Shown here: positions 39,906 through 57,101 of the stretch, piece after piece
How positions within the stretch are numbered: position 1 is the first letter of the stretch
How the letters are laid out: every line of letters starts with the position of its first letter
Assembly: GCF_901709675.1 (NCBI RefSeq)
Contig: NC_051090.1
Location: 7,085,842 to 7,149,841, forward strand
Direction of reading: 5' to 3'
From: Syngnathus acus
Taxonomy: Eukaryota > Chordata > Actinopteri > Syngnathiformes > Syngnathidae
Length of the DNA stretch: 64,000 nt
Translations under genes and position numbers: made by a program
The notes under the pieces: generated by a model
Database searches by the model: none
The model's input: only the letters and a program-made list of their open reading frames with translations
Told to the model about the DNA's origin: nothing

Positions 39906-42900
39906 CATGAGTATCATCGTAGTTATTGACTCGTCACACCTGAAATGTTGGCATGATCATTTTCAAACAATTCTATGCAGGTCTAATTTGTTTAGTTCAG
40001 TAACCTTGGGTAAACAATAGCCAGTTGACACCAAAATATTTAAACATTTCATCGTACACTCTTACACAATATGCAAAAAAAATGGAGTAGTAAGCGCACA
40101 TAGACGTAATCATCATGATCTGCTATAATATGGAATAATCAATAAAAATGACAAGATTACTAACAGGATGAAAAAGTATGTTAGAAATGTAATATTTATA
40201 CAGTTGCAATTTCTCATCACTGCATTAAGTCAACACAAATGTTTTATTTCAGATTCGTAAAATTCGAAAGAACTTTTTTAACTACCACCGCGCCATCATT
40301 GCTGTACTGCGAAATCTTCTCGCAAGTTCTAACAGGAAAAAAAGGCCTGCATTGGTATGAGTTGTTCAATGTCCAGAAGTGCTTCATTCAAGATTCCCTC
40401 AAAAGTCAAACAATTTAAGGCAATAATAATAATGACACTGAACTAAATTGGGGATTAGGGAATTGCTACATTGATACAGAAGCATGACAAATTGCACTGT
40501 GCCTTTAACAAAAATATTACTCCATCTCCCATCTGTGGTGCCTCCCATATTCTCTCTCTCTCACTCAGCAGCCTCATACTCCAGCTCTGCCTCTCTCACT
40601 CACTCTCCATTTACTGCTCCTCCCTGAATTCTCCACAGGTCGGCAAAAGGAAGAACCAAAACCACAGCACGCTTTCGAGTCCACCCCATTAAGGAGCTAC
40701 ACAGAAAACACCCTCTTCCTGTGCGGTTCTTCTTGCAGTAGGTAGGAAGCCTCATCATTATTGTTTTATTTCTTGTTAATTCTGTGCTGTTTTTTTTTTC
40801 TAATTATAGCTTCATGTACAGGATACGCGTGTCAGAAAAGTATATGGTACAAATCTACCAAGATGGATGGATATCTGTCCTTACTGATCATACTTGTCAT
40901 GTTTTGAACTTGTGCTAGATTCAAAGGTCAAGTCAAACAATGAGATCAAAATCATGAATGAATGATAATATAGCCACATTGTGGTGTAGCCATAGCAAGA
41001 GCTATTTGAAGAGGGTGACATGATTATATCTGCGTTGCTCAATACTTCCTTCCAAATTGTGATTCACTTCTGTGGAAACATAAGAGCATGTTGATTCATG
41101 TTTAATGTCGTTTGTTGCAACTGTGTTAGCAGAAGTGATGGAAATTCACCACAAAACATTCACTTGACAATTCTTCGGGGCTCTGACATGAATGATTTAG
41201 CAAAGACGGGAGAGTCCCTCCATATGTTATTCTTTCACTTTGCATTTATCCCTTGCCAAGTGTATGTTAGGCATACTATTATTTGGATAACCTAAATATT
41301 ATTTGAGTTAAACATTTATACATTTTCTTTCTTCTGTTGGGCCTTCTGCAAACGGTGACCCTGACACCACAATTGGCATCCAGCTCACCAATCTTTTAAT
41401 TCCAACACATCACGAGACATTATCACAGAAATGATGAGGGCACTTCACTAAACCTTTACTCGGACAGTCTCCCGTGTGCCAACAATAGAACTGAGATTAG
41501 ACAAGAAGCTGTCAAAGGGAGACAACATACAGTAAACTGTCGAATCGAAACCTGAATGAATGGGCATTGTGAACTCGCTCGGTAGAATAAATTGTGTTTT
41601 TGGGGCCTGACTGCGTTCGGGCAAGCGGGTGTTTACACAATCGGAAGCTTGAGTTCTGACAATAACAAGGAAGTAAATGGCAATGCATGCGAAAGACAAT
41701 GATGTCATTGCTGTCTTAATATTTGTCCATGTCCTATACTGCACTTCAGTCTCTTCAGCTCTCATCCATACTCAAGCATGCTTACGTATGCAATCACTTA
41801 AATGCAAAACAGTTTATTTATTTTAGTTTAGTTTTTATGTTTTTATATATTTTTTTATTTTATGCAACACATAACATGCTTATGCATAAGCAAGCATATC
41901 TTGTCTAAGTCTACCATGTTAAGTGGTGCTGGAGCCAGGGAAGTATAATGTGTAGTCAAGAAATTCAAACTTTTAGTGCAATGTATTCTTGGGCATTGTA
42001 TAGCAAAACAACAGCAATAATATTCAAGCTTGGATTTCCAAGTTTAGAATAATAATAGTTAAATAAAAAAAGTAAAACTATTTTTAAAGCATCTTAACTG
42101 TAGTTACTGGCGGCTCGAAAAATTCCTTATTCTAGGAATTATAACGTGCTCCACAGTGTTTGAATGAAGATGGTTCATTTCATGTTTGCCAGCCAACAAG
42201 TTAATGCTTTTAACTGTCAACCTTAATTTACCTCAGAAAGAAGCAGTGAGTCAAGCACGTGCGTATTTTAAGTCACTCCACACTCTTCAAGACAAGTTCT
42301 CCCCCCCCCCCTCTCAATAATCCATTATGCATAGAAGCTCTGGCTCTCCCTGATATTTCTCCTACCTTCTTGACGTCAGTAGCCATTTGTGAGGGTTGCC
42401 GTGGCAACGGCCAGCCTCCCCGGGCGATGTCTGGTGGATAAGACAGCCCTGATAAAGCCTTTTAAGGTCCTGCTGTTGCTACACCTTTTAATTGCTTTTG
42501 ATACTGTGAAATTATTAAATGGCGGTCATTTGGACCTGGCACCGCACGTGGGACAACATCTCAAATACAATTTTCCAAAAATGATTTTAGTACTCATTCA
42601 AAATTCTGTCCAATCTTTGCAGCTGAATAGCTTGCGTATTTTGTTTTTATAATTATATTTTTTATCTTTTAGTCGCAGAGTATTTTTAAATACACAACAG
42701 AACGCTTACATGACTGTCCACATCATTGATTGGTGGGATGCATTCAAATTCATTGTATGAGATGCCAAAATAATTTGCCTTCATATAAACCACCATCAAT
42801 ACAATAAGAGGAAGCATACCTGTGTGCATTATACACATTCACCCAAAGCCTTTCTCAGTTTTTGCTTAATAAATAGGAGGGGTTGTAAAGTCAAATCATA

Positions 42901-44640
42901 TTATTTCATCCAGAATCCTAAAACTGCCACATATTCAAATCCTACACCGTTACTCTGCTTCATTTTGCATTGATGCAAAATTCTGTCATATATTATGTGC
43001 TGCAGGTGACAATACAAATGAGCTACTGTACAACATAACCTGCCCAGGCTCCCAGATTCTATTTATATCCGAACCGACATGTGTGTCCTTTTTTTCCTCA
43101 GCATAGAGCTATTGATGTTCTATTTTTATAGTTACAATCTGCCCCCTCCTCTTTTGGTTGCCAAGCAATGGACCGGGGGACCTGATTGGGCAAAAATGTG
43201 CCTTAGGACTGACTCTGAATCTCATCTGGTTGATAAATCCAGACACCTTTCACCAGAGATAAAGAAATAAAAGCAGAAGAGTATTTTTTTCCTTGGATTA
43301 TCTTTGGGTGAAAAATATGCAAGGCTGTTGCACCACAATAATTGTATTACTGGCAAACTGTGATTGCATCATATACATCATTCTTATGTTGTGCAACTTC
43401 AGGTCTGATTGGAAAGAAATGATGGGACAATAGTCTTAAAAGGATTCTGCTTTGCTTGGTTTCATCATTGTGCATTCCCACAGGCTCAGAATTAGTGATG
43501 ATTAATATTTGGGGATAACACATTTTTATTGCATTTTGTTATGTAACCATAAATTATCATTAAGAATGTCTGTAGAATTTAAAAAATATATATAACAACA
43601 AACAAACACAACACAGTATCTCACTATTTTGAATCATTATGTGTTTGGAGACAAATCAGTTTGACACACCTAAACTACTGCTGGCTGTGAATTTAATTAG
43701 ACTTAATCTGACCCCATGCCACTTCGAAAGGAAACCAAACGCTGGGCAACTTTCATCTTCCTCCGATTGATTATAGCTAGCGCAGAGATATGGAAAAGCC
43801 TACTGCACTGCTCCCTATCATCGGCCCCATTAAAAATTCATCCTAATGGAAAGGGATCCTTTTCAATGAACCAGATACAGTCCAGCCGTTATGTGCCATT
43901 GTGAAACTTGGCACAGCTGTCTCCGAACATAGGCCAATCCAAGTATTTGACCATATATCTTCTGAACCTGAATTTGTTTGGGGTGACAGATGTATTATGG
44001 CTAATAACTTGTTTTAGTCATTCCAGCTCTAAAAATCAAAGTTATTGCTTATCACTGTTGTGCACTAGGCCTGTTTGTTGCTTATATTTGGAGTCTTTTG
44101 GGACAATTTAGATCATTAAAAGAAAAGATATCAGACTTTTTTCAGCTCTGATTGATTTAATGATTTGAGCAAACGCTCGGTATTTAAATAAATCCGTGCT
44201 TAAACGTGACTCAGTGTTAAAACCAGTTTAGTAGATTTAATATTTGTTTCCCGTATCCTGGCCGCTTCCCTTTTCACTAGTAGAACTGACAAGACTGTAC
44301 CATTTGCGGACAGGGTATGCCTGTATTTTTCAAGCTATTTTCCTGCGCTATAAGAATTGATTTTGAAGAAATCACACCACGTTGAAGGAGTAATTACTCG
44401 AATAATTGGCAGTAATTTCGATTAACTATCTGTAATTTCTATTCAGGAATATCCCGACATACAATTCAACCCAAAGATACCCCTTCGGCATAGACTGTTG
44501 CCATGTTCCCACTTTCATGGGTGTGGTGATTAGCTTGCTTGGAGAAAAATTTGACAAATCTGGCCACAGCAACACAAGCACAGGAGTCGGAAAACCTCTG
44601 AAATTTGTTGAAAACGACATTCTTTGCGTTTTTCCCCCCT
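39906..44640. other. Intergenic region ALDH7A1-GNB4
   Basis: No protein-coding gene is recognised. It holds a CT-rich stretch (40548-40620), a possible spliced exon at 40639-40741 (acceptor CCACAG, donor GTAGGA), a C-run near 42300, and otherwise AT-rich sequence with short spurious open frames. Confidence 0.6.
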
Positions 44641-44724
44641 CACAGCTGGAACTATGATCATCGCGTGACGCGGACATTAAAGAACGGCCAAGACGATAGG
44701 AGGGAAGAAAAAGGCGTTTTTCAG
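44640..44724 (+). other. gnb4: Candidate GNB4 non-coding first exon
   Basis: Purine-rich segment ending TTTTTCAG with donor GTAAGG at 44725, preceded by a CRE-like GCGTGACGCGG near 44664. It could splice to the acceptor at 49501, giving an intron of about 4.8 kb. This is inferred from splice signals only; the true start may be elsewhere. Confidence 0.35.
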
Positions 44725-47700
44725 GTAAGGACGTGATGTCTCGATTGTCTCGGAACGCCGTGCTTGTTTCCTGCTTTTTGGACGCGATACTTTCATTTTG
44801 TCATAAAGCAAAACAAAGCGGCTTTTAACTACTCGTATACTGTGTACGTATGTTTCTTGGCGAATTGACGATCGTCTATTACCTTCTAGGCGGCCCGATT
44901 CTTGTCTGTCAAATGACACTCTTGTGGAACTAAAACTAAACAGTAGACACATACTGATCATTTTGTGATAGTGACACATACCAGATTTTCTTTTCTACTA
45001 CCTTAACACCTCGCGTCCCTTTTCTTATCCATATCTGTTCAATATACCGCCGAGGCCGCCTTCATCCATAAAAACGGCCACTGCTAGCGTGGCGGAGATT
45101 TTTCGTTTTGTCATTGCAAAAAAAAAAAAACAATGTATTGCACGGATTATTAACTTCTAATGACCAATTGTGATTGATGCATTATTACAGAAAGATCCTT
45201 TAATCGAATGCTGTTCATGGTTCCATTGATCAGCAGTTTTCAAAATTTTGACTAGTTGCTCAATGGAGAAATTAAATAACTGCTCCGAGGGCGCAGTTTA
45301 TCGTTCTGAAATGTTTTGCTATTCTCAACAAGTGGGTTGTGGACAACCGGCAAAAAAAAAAAGCATGTGTAGGGGTGCTTTGAGTTACAAGTTGAATTGG
45401 TTCCGTGACCTCGCTCAGGTGCAAAACACTTGTCAAATCATTCTTCCCCATTGAAATGAATAGAAACGCCATTAATTCGTTCTAGCCACACATGAACTCT
45501 TTCAGTGCCTGCCATTAAAAAAAAAAGAGACCCTACTGAGTGCTCAGTCATTTTAGACCTTTCTGATTGACCTATCCTGATACATTTTCCAGAGAAAATT
45601 GTTTTATAACAATATGTAAACACTTTTCAAGACTCACAGAAAATAGTCTTATAACTAAATCTAAACACAAACTACTGAATGAAAGATTACTCTGTTTTTC
45701 ATCATCAAATGTTTATACATCATTAAAAAAAAATTAGCACAAAAATCTATTTGTTGTGTAATATTTATGCATTTAACAAACTTTGCAGGCTATTTTGTAG
45801 TGGTAAATAGTGTGTGTTTTGCCTTCCAGCACATACATCACTTCTGCTTAGAAAATTAAATTATCTCTCATCTTTTATCTCTTTTGTGACACACCTTGTA
45901 GTAGATTAAACATGACAAATGCTTTGATCAATTACTAGCTGCTTGCATCGATCAAATTCCCAAGGGTCGAACCAGTTCATAAGCTTCCGCACGCCATTAT
46001 ACTTAGTTGCCGTCTGCTGACTGTTATTTGTTTTTTGTTACTTTCCCTGCTTAATGATGAAATAAGACCTGGTGAAGTCTTCTCCGCCCTTTTCCAACCC
46101 TGACACAGATGACAATTTTCATCACCAGAAGAGCTTTTAGGCGCACAACTTTTAAATAGTCTTTTGAAGGAAATATTCACATTTTCACTATATTTGTGCT
46201 AAATACTTCTACAGTAAATGTAGACACTGTGCGTACTGTGAACTCGTGCCAGCATCAACAAATTTCATCGTTACCTGTATGTCCTGGGTATCAACAGCAG
46301 AATTCACAGTTCATTAAATTTCTCTCCCTGAAATGCCACAGCCAGGTAACTAGCCACAATCTTCAGTTTTTTTTCATCACATTTCAGATCCAGAATTTCC
46401 ACATTGTGCGTATGCCGGCTGCTGTGGATTTGCACGCTGTTCCAATCATAAAATAGGTACGTGTCCCACGCATGTCCTTTGTCTTTGCATCCCTGCCAAT
46501 CAATGCTCTGCATGCATGTGCATTGATAATCCAAATGGCAATCATGTTGTTGGATGACAATAATGACAGCATAAATTGATCAACCTGCTTCATTTAAGAC
46601 ATTTATGCTGCTATTGGGGGAAAACGAAATCATTACTGCAAACAAACTTCCTCTTCATGATCAAATATTTTACAAAAGTAATAAATCAAGTCACTGTTAA
46701 TCTTTACTTCATGTGACACTATCATATTCCATTTGTTTTTAAGACGATTCATCAGCATGCATGGTCTTGTAGTACCTCAAATTAAATAAAGAACAGGAAA
46801 TGAAATTAAAGCAAATGGCTAAATAGATACACTTTCTATTTCAATTAAATATACAGTGAATTTAAGCAATATGAGTGTGTTGACTTTACGTGCCGAAAAG
46901 TATACAAGCATATATGTAATGGCTTATGAGAAATGGGAACCCGCCTTACCGGAATATTTACTCTGGTAGCACACCAAGCATTTCTTTCATTCTCTGGCTG
47001 TCTGAACTAGTCATGAATAAGTTATTTGAAAATATTGTATACATCTGATTTATTTGGACTCGTGTCACCAGTTTTTCCTGACTCATCCTTTGGCATTTGT
47101 GAAATGCTACTAAGGAGTTGGGCCAGACACAAAGAACCTGATGTTGGTGCTGAGGAAAAGAATGGCTCGCAAAATCCAATCTTGTTATGAATAATATAAC
47201 AAACGCTGTAAAGCAGTTATGTTAGACTTCTTTGGGGAAATATTGTAAAGAGTTTATTTGAACCTGACTACCTGTTTAAAGCCTTTCTGCTCTAGCAGTC
47301 GGCGTGCAACAATTAATTGCCGTCTACCGCACCTACTATTTTCGGGAAAGCAAATAACAGGTGGTGCCACTAGGTGGCCGTAATTACCTTTTACGTAATT
47401 ACCTCTTCCACAGTGCCTTTGAAACCCTGAGTTCAACTGCTTCTTTGCCGTGTTTCTGTTCTGCATAAATACTCTGGGTATGCGGTAGGTTTCAACCAGT
47501 GTAACTTTCGGCTGCTTCCCTCTTCTCCCTTGCTGTCAGTTGAGGTAGATGCGACGTGTCTTGGTAGGATCACATCTGTGCCATACTTTTTGCATTTTTA
47601 GATGATGGCTTAAATTGCGCTCCTTAATGTTCAAAGCTAGGGATTCTTTTCTTTTATGACCTATCCCCGCTTCAAATTTTGGCAGAACTTTATCCCATGA

Positions 47701-49501
47701 CCTGCCTGGCGAGTCTTCAGGTTTTTCATGATTCTGTGGTTCACTTTTGTTCTCGAACAAACCACTGAGACATTCATGTCAAGAGATGCCAAGAAAAGTG
47801 TTTAAAGTGATAGCTGGTTTAAAGTGCGATGGGCCGCCGGGTTTTCTCCAAGAAGAAGAATGAACGGTCATCCAAAAGCCTTTGGCAGGCGCCAGAATGA
47901 GCACAAAAAACGTTCATCAGGAAGAAATACACCGTTGTCTCAAAATCGAAACGGGTTCATGAACTTTGGTTCTCTGAACTCTTTCAGGTAGGCCTACACC
48001 ACTCCCCCTACCACTTAAGACCATTATAGTCTTTATTTACATTATTTCTTACTGTAGTATCCATATTATAAGTCTGTTTCTTGTGAGTCACGAATGAATG
48101 ATATTATTTGTACAAGTGCATTTTAACGAAGAACTGTGTGCACATTACAGCCATTGTGTTTATTTAAATATTAGTCTTAGTGAGTGCTTGGCTGGGTGGA
48201 CTGACGCTGGCCAGTGGCCACACCATCATGGGGCAGAGAAGGCCTTTTAGTTCTGTCAAGCAGCACTATTCCCTGTGGCTGGCAGCTACTTGCTAAAAAA
48301 AAAAAAAAAAAAAAAAACTGTTCCATCACCACACCTCTGTGGACTTGTACTATGCATGTCAAAATTAGCAAGGTGTTTGTGCCTAAAATGTTATTTTGTA
48401 TGACATCTCGGTACATTCATTGAGGGATTGCGCGTCACAGGTTAGCGCCAAGAGCCTCTCTTCAGGGGAGTTGCGTCAGCCAGTGTACCGCGTGACGTCT
48501 TTCCTGGACAGCTGAAACAATTTCATCGCTTGGCCACACTGATGCGTCATTACGGTCTGATACCTCTTGAGCTGAGAAAAGCCGTTCCCTACTCTCAAAG
48601 AGCAAGTTATGGATCTTCAAATGCATCTTGTGTGACAAAAACTTGGCTCCTCTTCAGAACTAACATTTTTAATCCAAAGCAACAAACTCCACCCTCTCTT
48701 GACATTTGCTTGATTTTTCTGCAAAGAAGGCCAAGAAGGGAAAGACTGTAATTATTAAATTATAGAAAGAGGAACTGAAAATTTAATCAGAGTTGTCTTG
48801 TAGTGGGTGGGGCACTAAGTGCTGCGTGACCCATTTTCGGGCTCCCCAAGGTAAAAGCACATAAAGATGAGTAGTCTGACACTAGAAATGGTGAAACTAA
48901 AAGAAGACCGAGCTCCATCATGTCCTATTCACAGCTATCTGTATTTGGACCAAATCCAGTTGTACACTCCTAATTTAATGGCTCGTCTTCACCCATCAAG
49001 TTTCCTGGAAATCATTTCGATAGTCTTTGCATAATTCTGCTTCATGATGTAACTAGCCACGGGACAAACAGTATAAGGCCTCATAAACGGAGACAACCAA
49101 GTAGTTTTTCCATCCTTCCTCACAGGTGTCGCACCACCTCTGCTACAACTGTGAGACCGAGACATTTTGCCAGGTTTGCGATGTTCAGTTTGATGAAAAT
49201 GGGCTGAAAAATGCCTACTTTTGCAAATCGTGTCAAAGGTTGTGTTGCCGGCAATCTTGGATATGCCAATACAATGCGACAACAAAAACGCTCAGTGTGT
49301 GTTAAAGGTCAGTGTGGCACAGATGGCCTTTTTGAACCACGCTGGGGGTGTTTGAAGAGCCAGACCCCCTCTCGGCCTCAGCCGAGCTCCACCCTTTGCT
49401 GCTCCCAAAACAGGATACAGTGCATTTGTTTGATGGAAGTATTTGTAACTTCCCATCTGTGTGCTGAATTTAATGACGTTTCACTCTTCTTTTTCTTGCA
49501 G
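44725..49501 (+). other. gnb4: Probable GNB4 5'UTR intron
   Basis: Contains no recognised gene. It holds a CTCF-like site at 47366-47380, a possible alternative exon ending at 47987 (CTTTCAG/GTAGGC), an A-run at 48295-48317, and a cysteine-rich open segment bounded by splice signals at 49126-49307. Confidence 0.45.
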
Positions 49502-49650
49502 GTGTCAACAAGCGAGAGTGTGAGGGTGTGCTTGTGTTAGTGTGTGTGTGCGCGAGTGTGTACGCCAGAGTGCGTGCATTCAGTCACGTGCATATTCCTC
49601 GCTCAGTCAGCATTTGGTGTGGGCTGTGACCTGAACACATCTGAGGCACG
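49502..49650 (+). other. gnb4: GNB4 5'UTR (exon carrying the start codon)
   Basis: Follows the acceptor TTTTTCTTGCAG (ends 49501). It is rich in GT dinucleotides and runs directly into ATGAGTGAG at 49651. Confidence 0.6.
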
Positions 49651-53684
<4,034 letters not shown>

Positions 53685-53735
53685 ACGAAGCCAACCTCCT
53701 CTGGGCTGTTCTTCATCAGCGCCTGACCACCCCAT

Positions 53736-53767
<32 letters not shown>

Positions 53768-54472
53768 CACGCAACGTAACATGACTCATTCAGGAGGGCT
53801 GGAGCTGAAGGGAGTATACATGGTGTCAGCCCTCTAAATTCTTTATACTTTTTGTTCCCCCTACACAGCAACCTAAAAATTTCCAAGCAGTCCAATCAAA
53901 AATAGTCAAGGGATGAATGACTAAAACATCTAATTCTATAAGTATGTGTGTAAATTTATATATAAAAAGACAGTATATATGTATAGCATTGTGTGTGCGC
54001 GCACGTGTGTGTGTACATATATGCATCATATATGCATATATAGTTTTTCTACTTTTAATTTCCCAATTTTTTTCCTTAATCATTTTAGGCTTCCGTGTTT
54101 GCTTTTTACTTATTCCCATTACGACACAGCCGTGTGGCAGAAAGACGCACTCCCTAGAAAACACGATAATCAGTTGCAGCGGGCATCACACGTGTCCCTC
54201 TGCAAATGTTTCGAGGAAGAGGACCTCTGCTCGTCACGCATGTTTAGAAGGAGTTTGCAGTTTTGTCGATGGAGAGCTCAGGTGGATCCTAAATTAGGTG
54301 TCCAGATTCAGGAACAGGCTTTCCCAAACATTGTCAACATTTAAAATAATTTATTGCCATGACACAGTATAGTTGGGGTGGGAATTGCCAATAAACCAGC
54401 CATAACAGATTTAGCATCTTTTGGTGCACTTGAATAATTGCGGAGAGTACTGCGATCACATTTAAGTTAAGC

Positions 54473-54765
54473 TACCGTATTTTCCGCACTATAAGGCGCA
54501 CCTAAAAACCTCCCAATTTTCTCAAAAGCCGACAGTGCGCCTTATAATCAGGTGCGCCTTATATATGGACCAATATTGAGCCACTACAGCAGGCGTGTCC
54601 AAAGTCCGGCCCGCGGTCCAAATGTATATATCTTATGTGGACAAAGTTTTAAAATGGGCCTTTCATTGAAGGGGCGCCTTATAATCCGGTGCGCCTTATA
54701 TATGGACAAAGTTTTAAAATGGGCCATTCATTGAATGTGCACCTTATAGTGCGGAAAATACGGTA
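54473..54765. mobile_element. TA-flanked palindromic MITE, copy 3, expanded
   Basis: Termini are TACCGTATTTTCCGCACTAT and ATAGTGCGGAAAATACGGTA. It contains an internal direct repeat (GGACAAAGTTTTAAAATGGG near 54639 and 54704) and a GTGTCCAAAGTCCGGCCCGC fragment resembling a hAT terminus (54595-54620). It lies in the GNB4 3'UTR. Confidence 0.75.
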
Positions 54766-55651
54766 TATAAGAGTTGACACACGAACCAGAGCTGCAGTAG
54801 GATGAAAATCTCAATTCACGATAGTCTCAAATCAGTTTTATAGAGCAAGGGAAAACAATGTGACAGCTTTGCTCCCACCCCTTAAAGAGTACTGCACAAA
54901 AAGAAACACGTAAAAGAATTTACTGGATCGAAACCGAATTAAAAAAAAAAAAAAAAAAGTAACACCGCTTTCAGCATTCTTCCTGACAATTCCAACTCAA
55001 TGCTCAGTTTGAGAAAGCCTGCTCCAGGAAATAGTGCTTTTGTCACTCAAGTCCACACACATCCATAGTTGAGGAAAATCATCCTAGTTAGATTGTGTGT
55101 GCGGGGAAAGCTTTCCCTGTGGAGCACACAGTGATGTGGACCACCACCACCACCAAAGGACTACACTGACTCTTTTTGACTTTTTCAAAGAAAGCAAATG
55201 AAGGAACTGTCCTGGTGTGAACTGCATGGACCTGAAGTCACGGGCCACTCGAAAAAAAAAAGGAAAAAAAAAACTTTGAACACTTTCTGTGCTTTGTTTA
55301 GTTTTTTCACCAAAAAAAAAAAAAAATACAACTTTGTGAACTGTTACTACTGCTAGTGGACAACATGTTGAAGAGAAACCCTAGGAATGCACTCAAACTG
55401 CAATTCAACAACTGAGCACATGCGACTCCACTTCCAACCGGGCTGGGCAACCTGGCTAAGGCAACAACCTCAGAGGGACTACTAAAAAAAAAAAAAATTT
55501 AAACCCTCAAATGCTTATAATAAACATCATGGCATCATCATTTTATCAAATTTGCTATGACCCTCAGAGGATTATGATAGGAAAGAGGTTCCTCACCCCT
55601 GATTTACACAAATGTTCCTTTTTTTTTTGCTTCCTTGTGGCTCCTCTACAG

Positions 55652-56181
55652 CAGGGCTTCTCAACTGGTCTCCCTCTGGTTTTACATGGCCGTCAAGTCT
55701 CAAATTCTCAGAGTGAAATCTGCTGGATAGTGAAACAACATAGTTGAATGACAACAGGTCACTTGTTAGTCAGGGTTAGCCATCTTCTGGAAGAGCATTC
55801 TGTTCCTATCACTACAGGCTGCTGCTTCGATTAGATCGGGAAAAAATAGACTAATAAGTAAATGATTTTCTGTCCAATTAAATGAAATTGAGTAATTTCC
55901 TGCAACCAACCTGATGGCACTTTCATGTAAATAACGACATGATTAAAGTGCATTTCAGAGTCTTAAATCTAAGAAGGACCAAAGTGAAATGAGGCTACAT
56001 TTAGAAAACATCAAAATTTCATACTTTAAATGAACTCTTGACTTTGTGTCCCTGTTTTAAAAATAGTTAAAATCCCATGTTATTTATCTTTCCTGTAATT
56101 AAATTTTTTCATACCTAATGCACATTTGAATTTCATATCAATATGTTTCATTTTAATTTTTAAGCCACTAGTTGAGAAGCA
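55652..56181. mobile_element. hAT-like relic (inverted CTTCTCAACT ends)
   Basis: The left end CAGGGCTTCTCAACTGG pairs with the right end CTAGTTGAGAAGCACT. These Charlie-like hAT termini are about 530 bp apart. No clean 8-bp target duplication is visible, so the boundaries are approximate. Confidence 0.45.
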
Positions 56182-56534
56182 CTTCTGTCTTGGGGGGGGG
56201 GGGGGAAACAAGAGGAATAATAAACAGAAACTTGATGTTGAGTTGCTAGATCTATCATGTGTCATCTCAGGTGCCAGTGTCCAAACATTAGACACTCTGC
56301 CTTACATCAAATTGCATCGTCACCACAAAACAAAAGTCTTGAATAGAGACACTTGTACTTTTCCACTTGAAGCGCACGGTTATACTTGTGAACACTAAGG
56401 CGCACTTAATGTCGACAAACACGAGCCTGTGCAGAATCATTCGAGTTCTTCAACTTTTTGGTACAATATTCTGCTCCAAGGTTCAGTCCATAGACATATA
56501 AGGATTCTATAGCCACCTTTTTCTTAAAATGAAT

Positions 56535-56710
56535 GCAGTGGTTCTCAAAAGTTTGTTTTTTTACACTACCACATAAAAAAAAAAAAAAATATTTGCTAAT
56601 ACCACCATTATTAACAGAGGTTGTGTTCGTAACACGATTCATTAAAGGTTAAATACAACTGAGTTGTACTGAGGCAGTGATTGTTGTCTGCCACACTTTG
56701 AGGATCGCTG
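56535..56710. mobile_element. hAT-like relic (CAGTGGTTCTCAAAAG termini)
   Basis: The left end CAGTGGTTCTCAAAAGTTTG and right end CACACTTTGAGGATCGCTG are inverted repeats with a few mismatches, giving 176 bp in total. The target duplication is degraded. Confidence 0.5.
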
Positions 56711-56865
56711 CATTGATTTGAACAGAATATTAACCTTGGGAATCTCTGAGCTGTGTCAGATATATGTAAGTATGTGTTTGTGTGCGTGCTAAACTTGATT
56801 AACTCATTTTCATGGACCCTGAATTGTCATTTGGTGCAGAATGCTAACTAGCTAACGGATTAAAG

Positions 56866-57101
56866 CAGTGTTTCCCAACCTTTATTAAACATAGGTACAT
56901 ATTTTACATCTGAAAAAAAATATATTTTGACACTACCAAACAACACTGTCATAAAAAGTGGACATGCAGCTTCATTTCACCTTCTGCCATTTAGTGGGAG
57001 TTTAATTATTCTGCTATATAATATGTTGCTGGCTCAAATAGTTGAACAAAGATACATTTAAATATGTTTTGATATCTTGCGAGACATTTTGGGAATCACT
57101 G
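56866..57101. mobile_element. hAT-like relic (CAGTGTTTCCCAACC termini)
   Basis: The left end CAGTGTTTCCCAACC and right end TTTTGGGAATCACTG are inverted repeats typical of Charlie-type hAT elements; 236 bp, AT-rich, no open frame. Flanking octamers match only partly. Confidence 0.5.
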
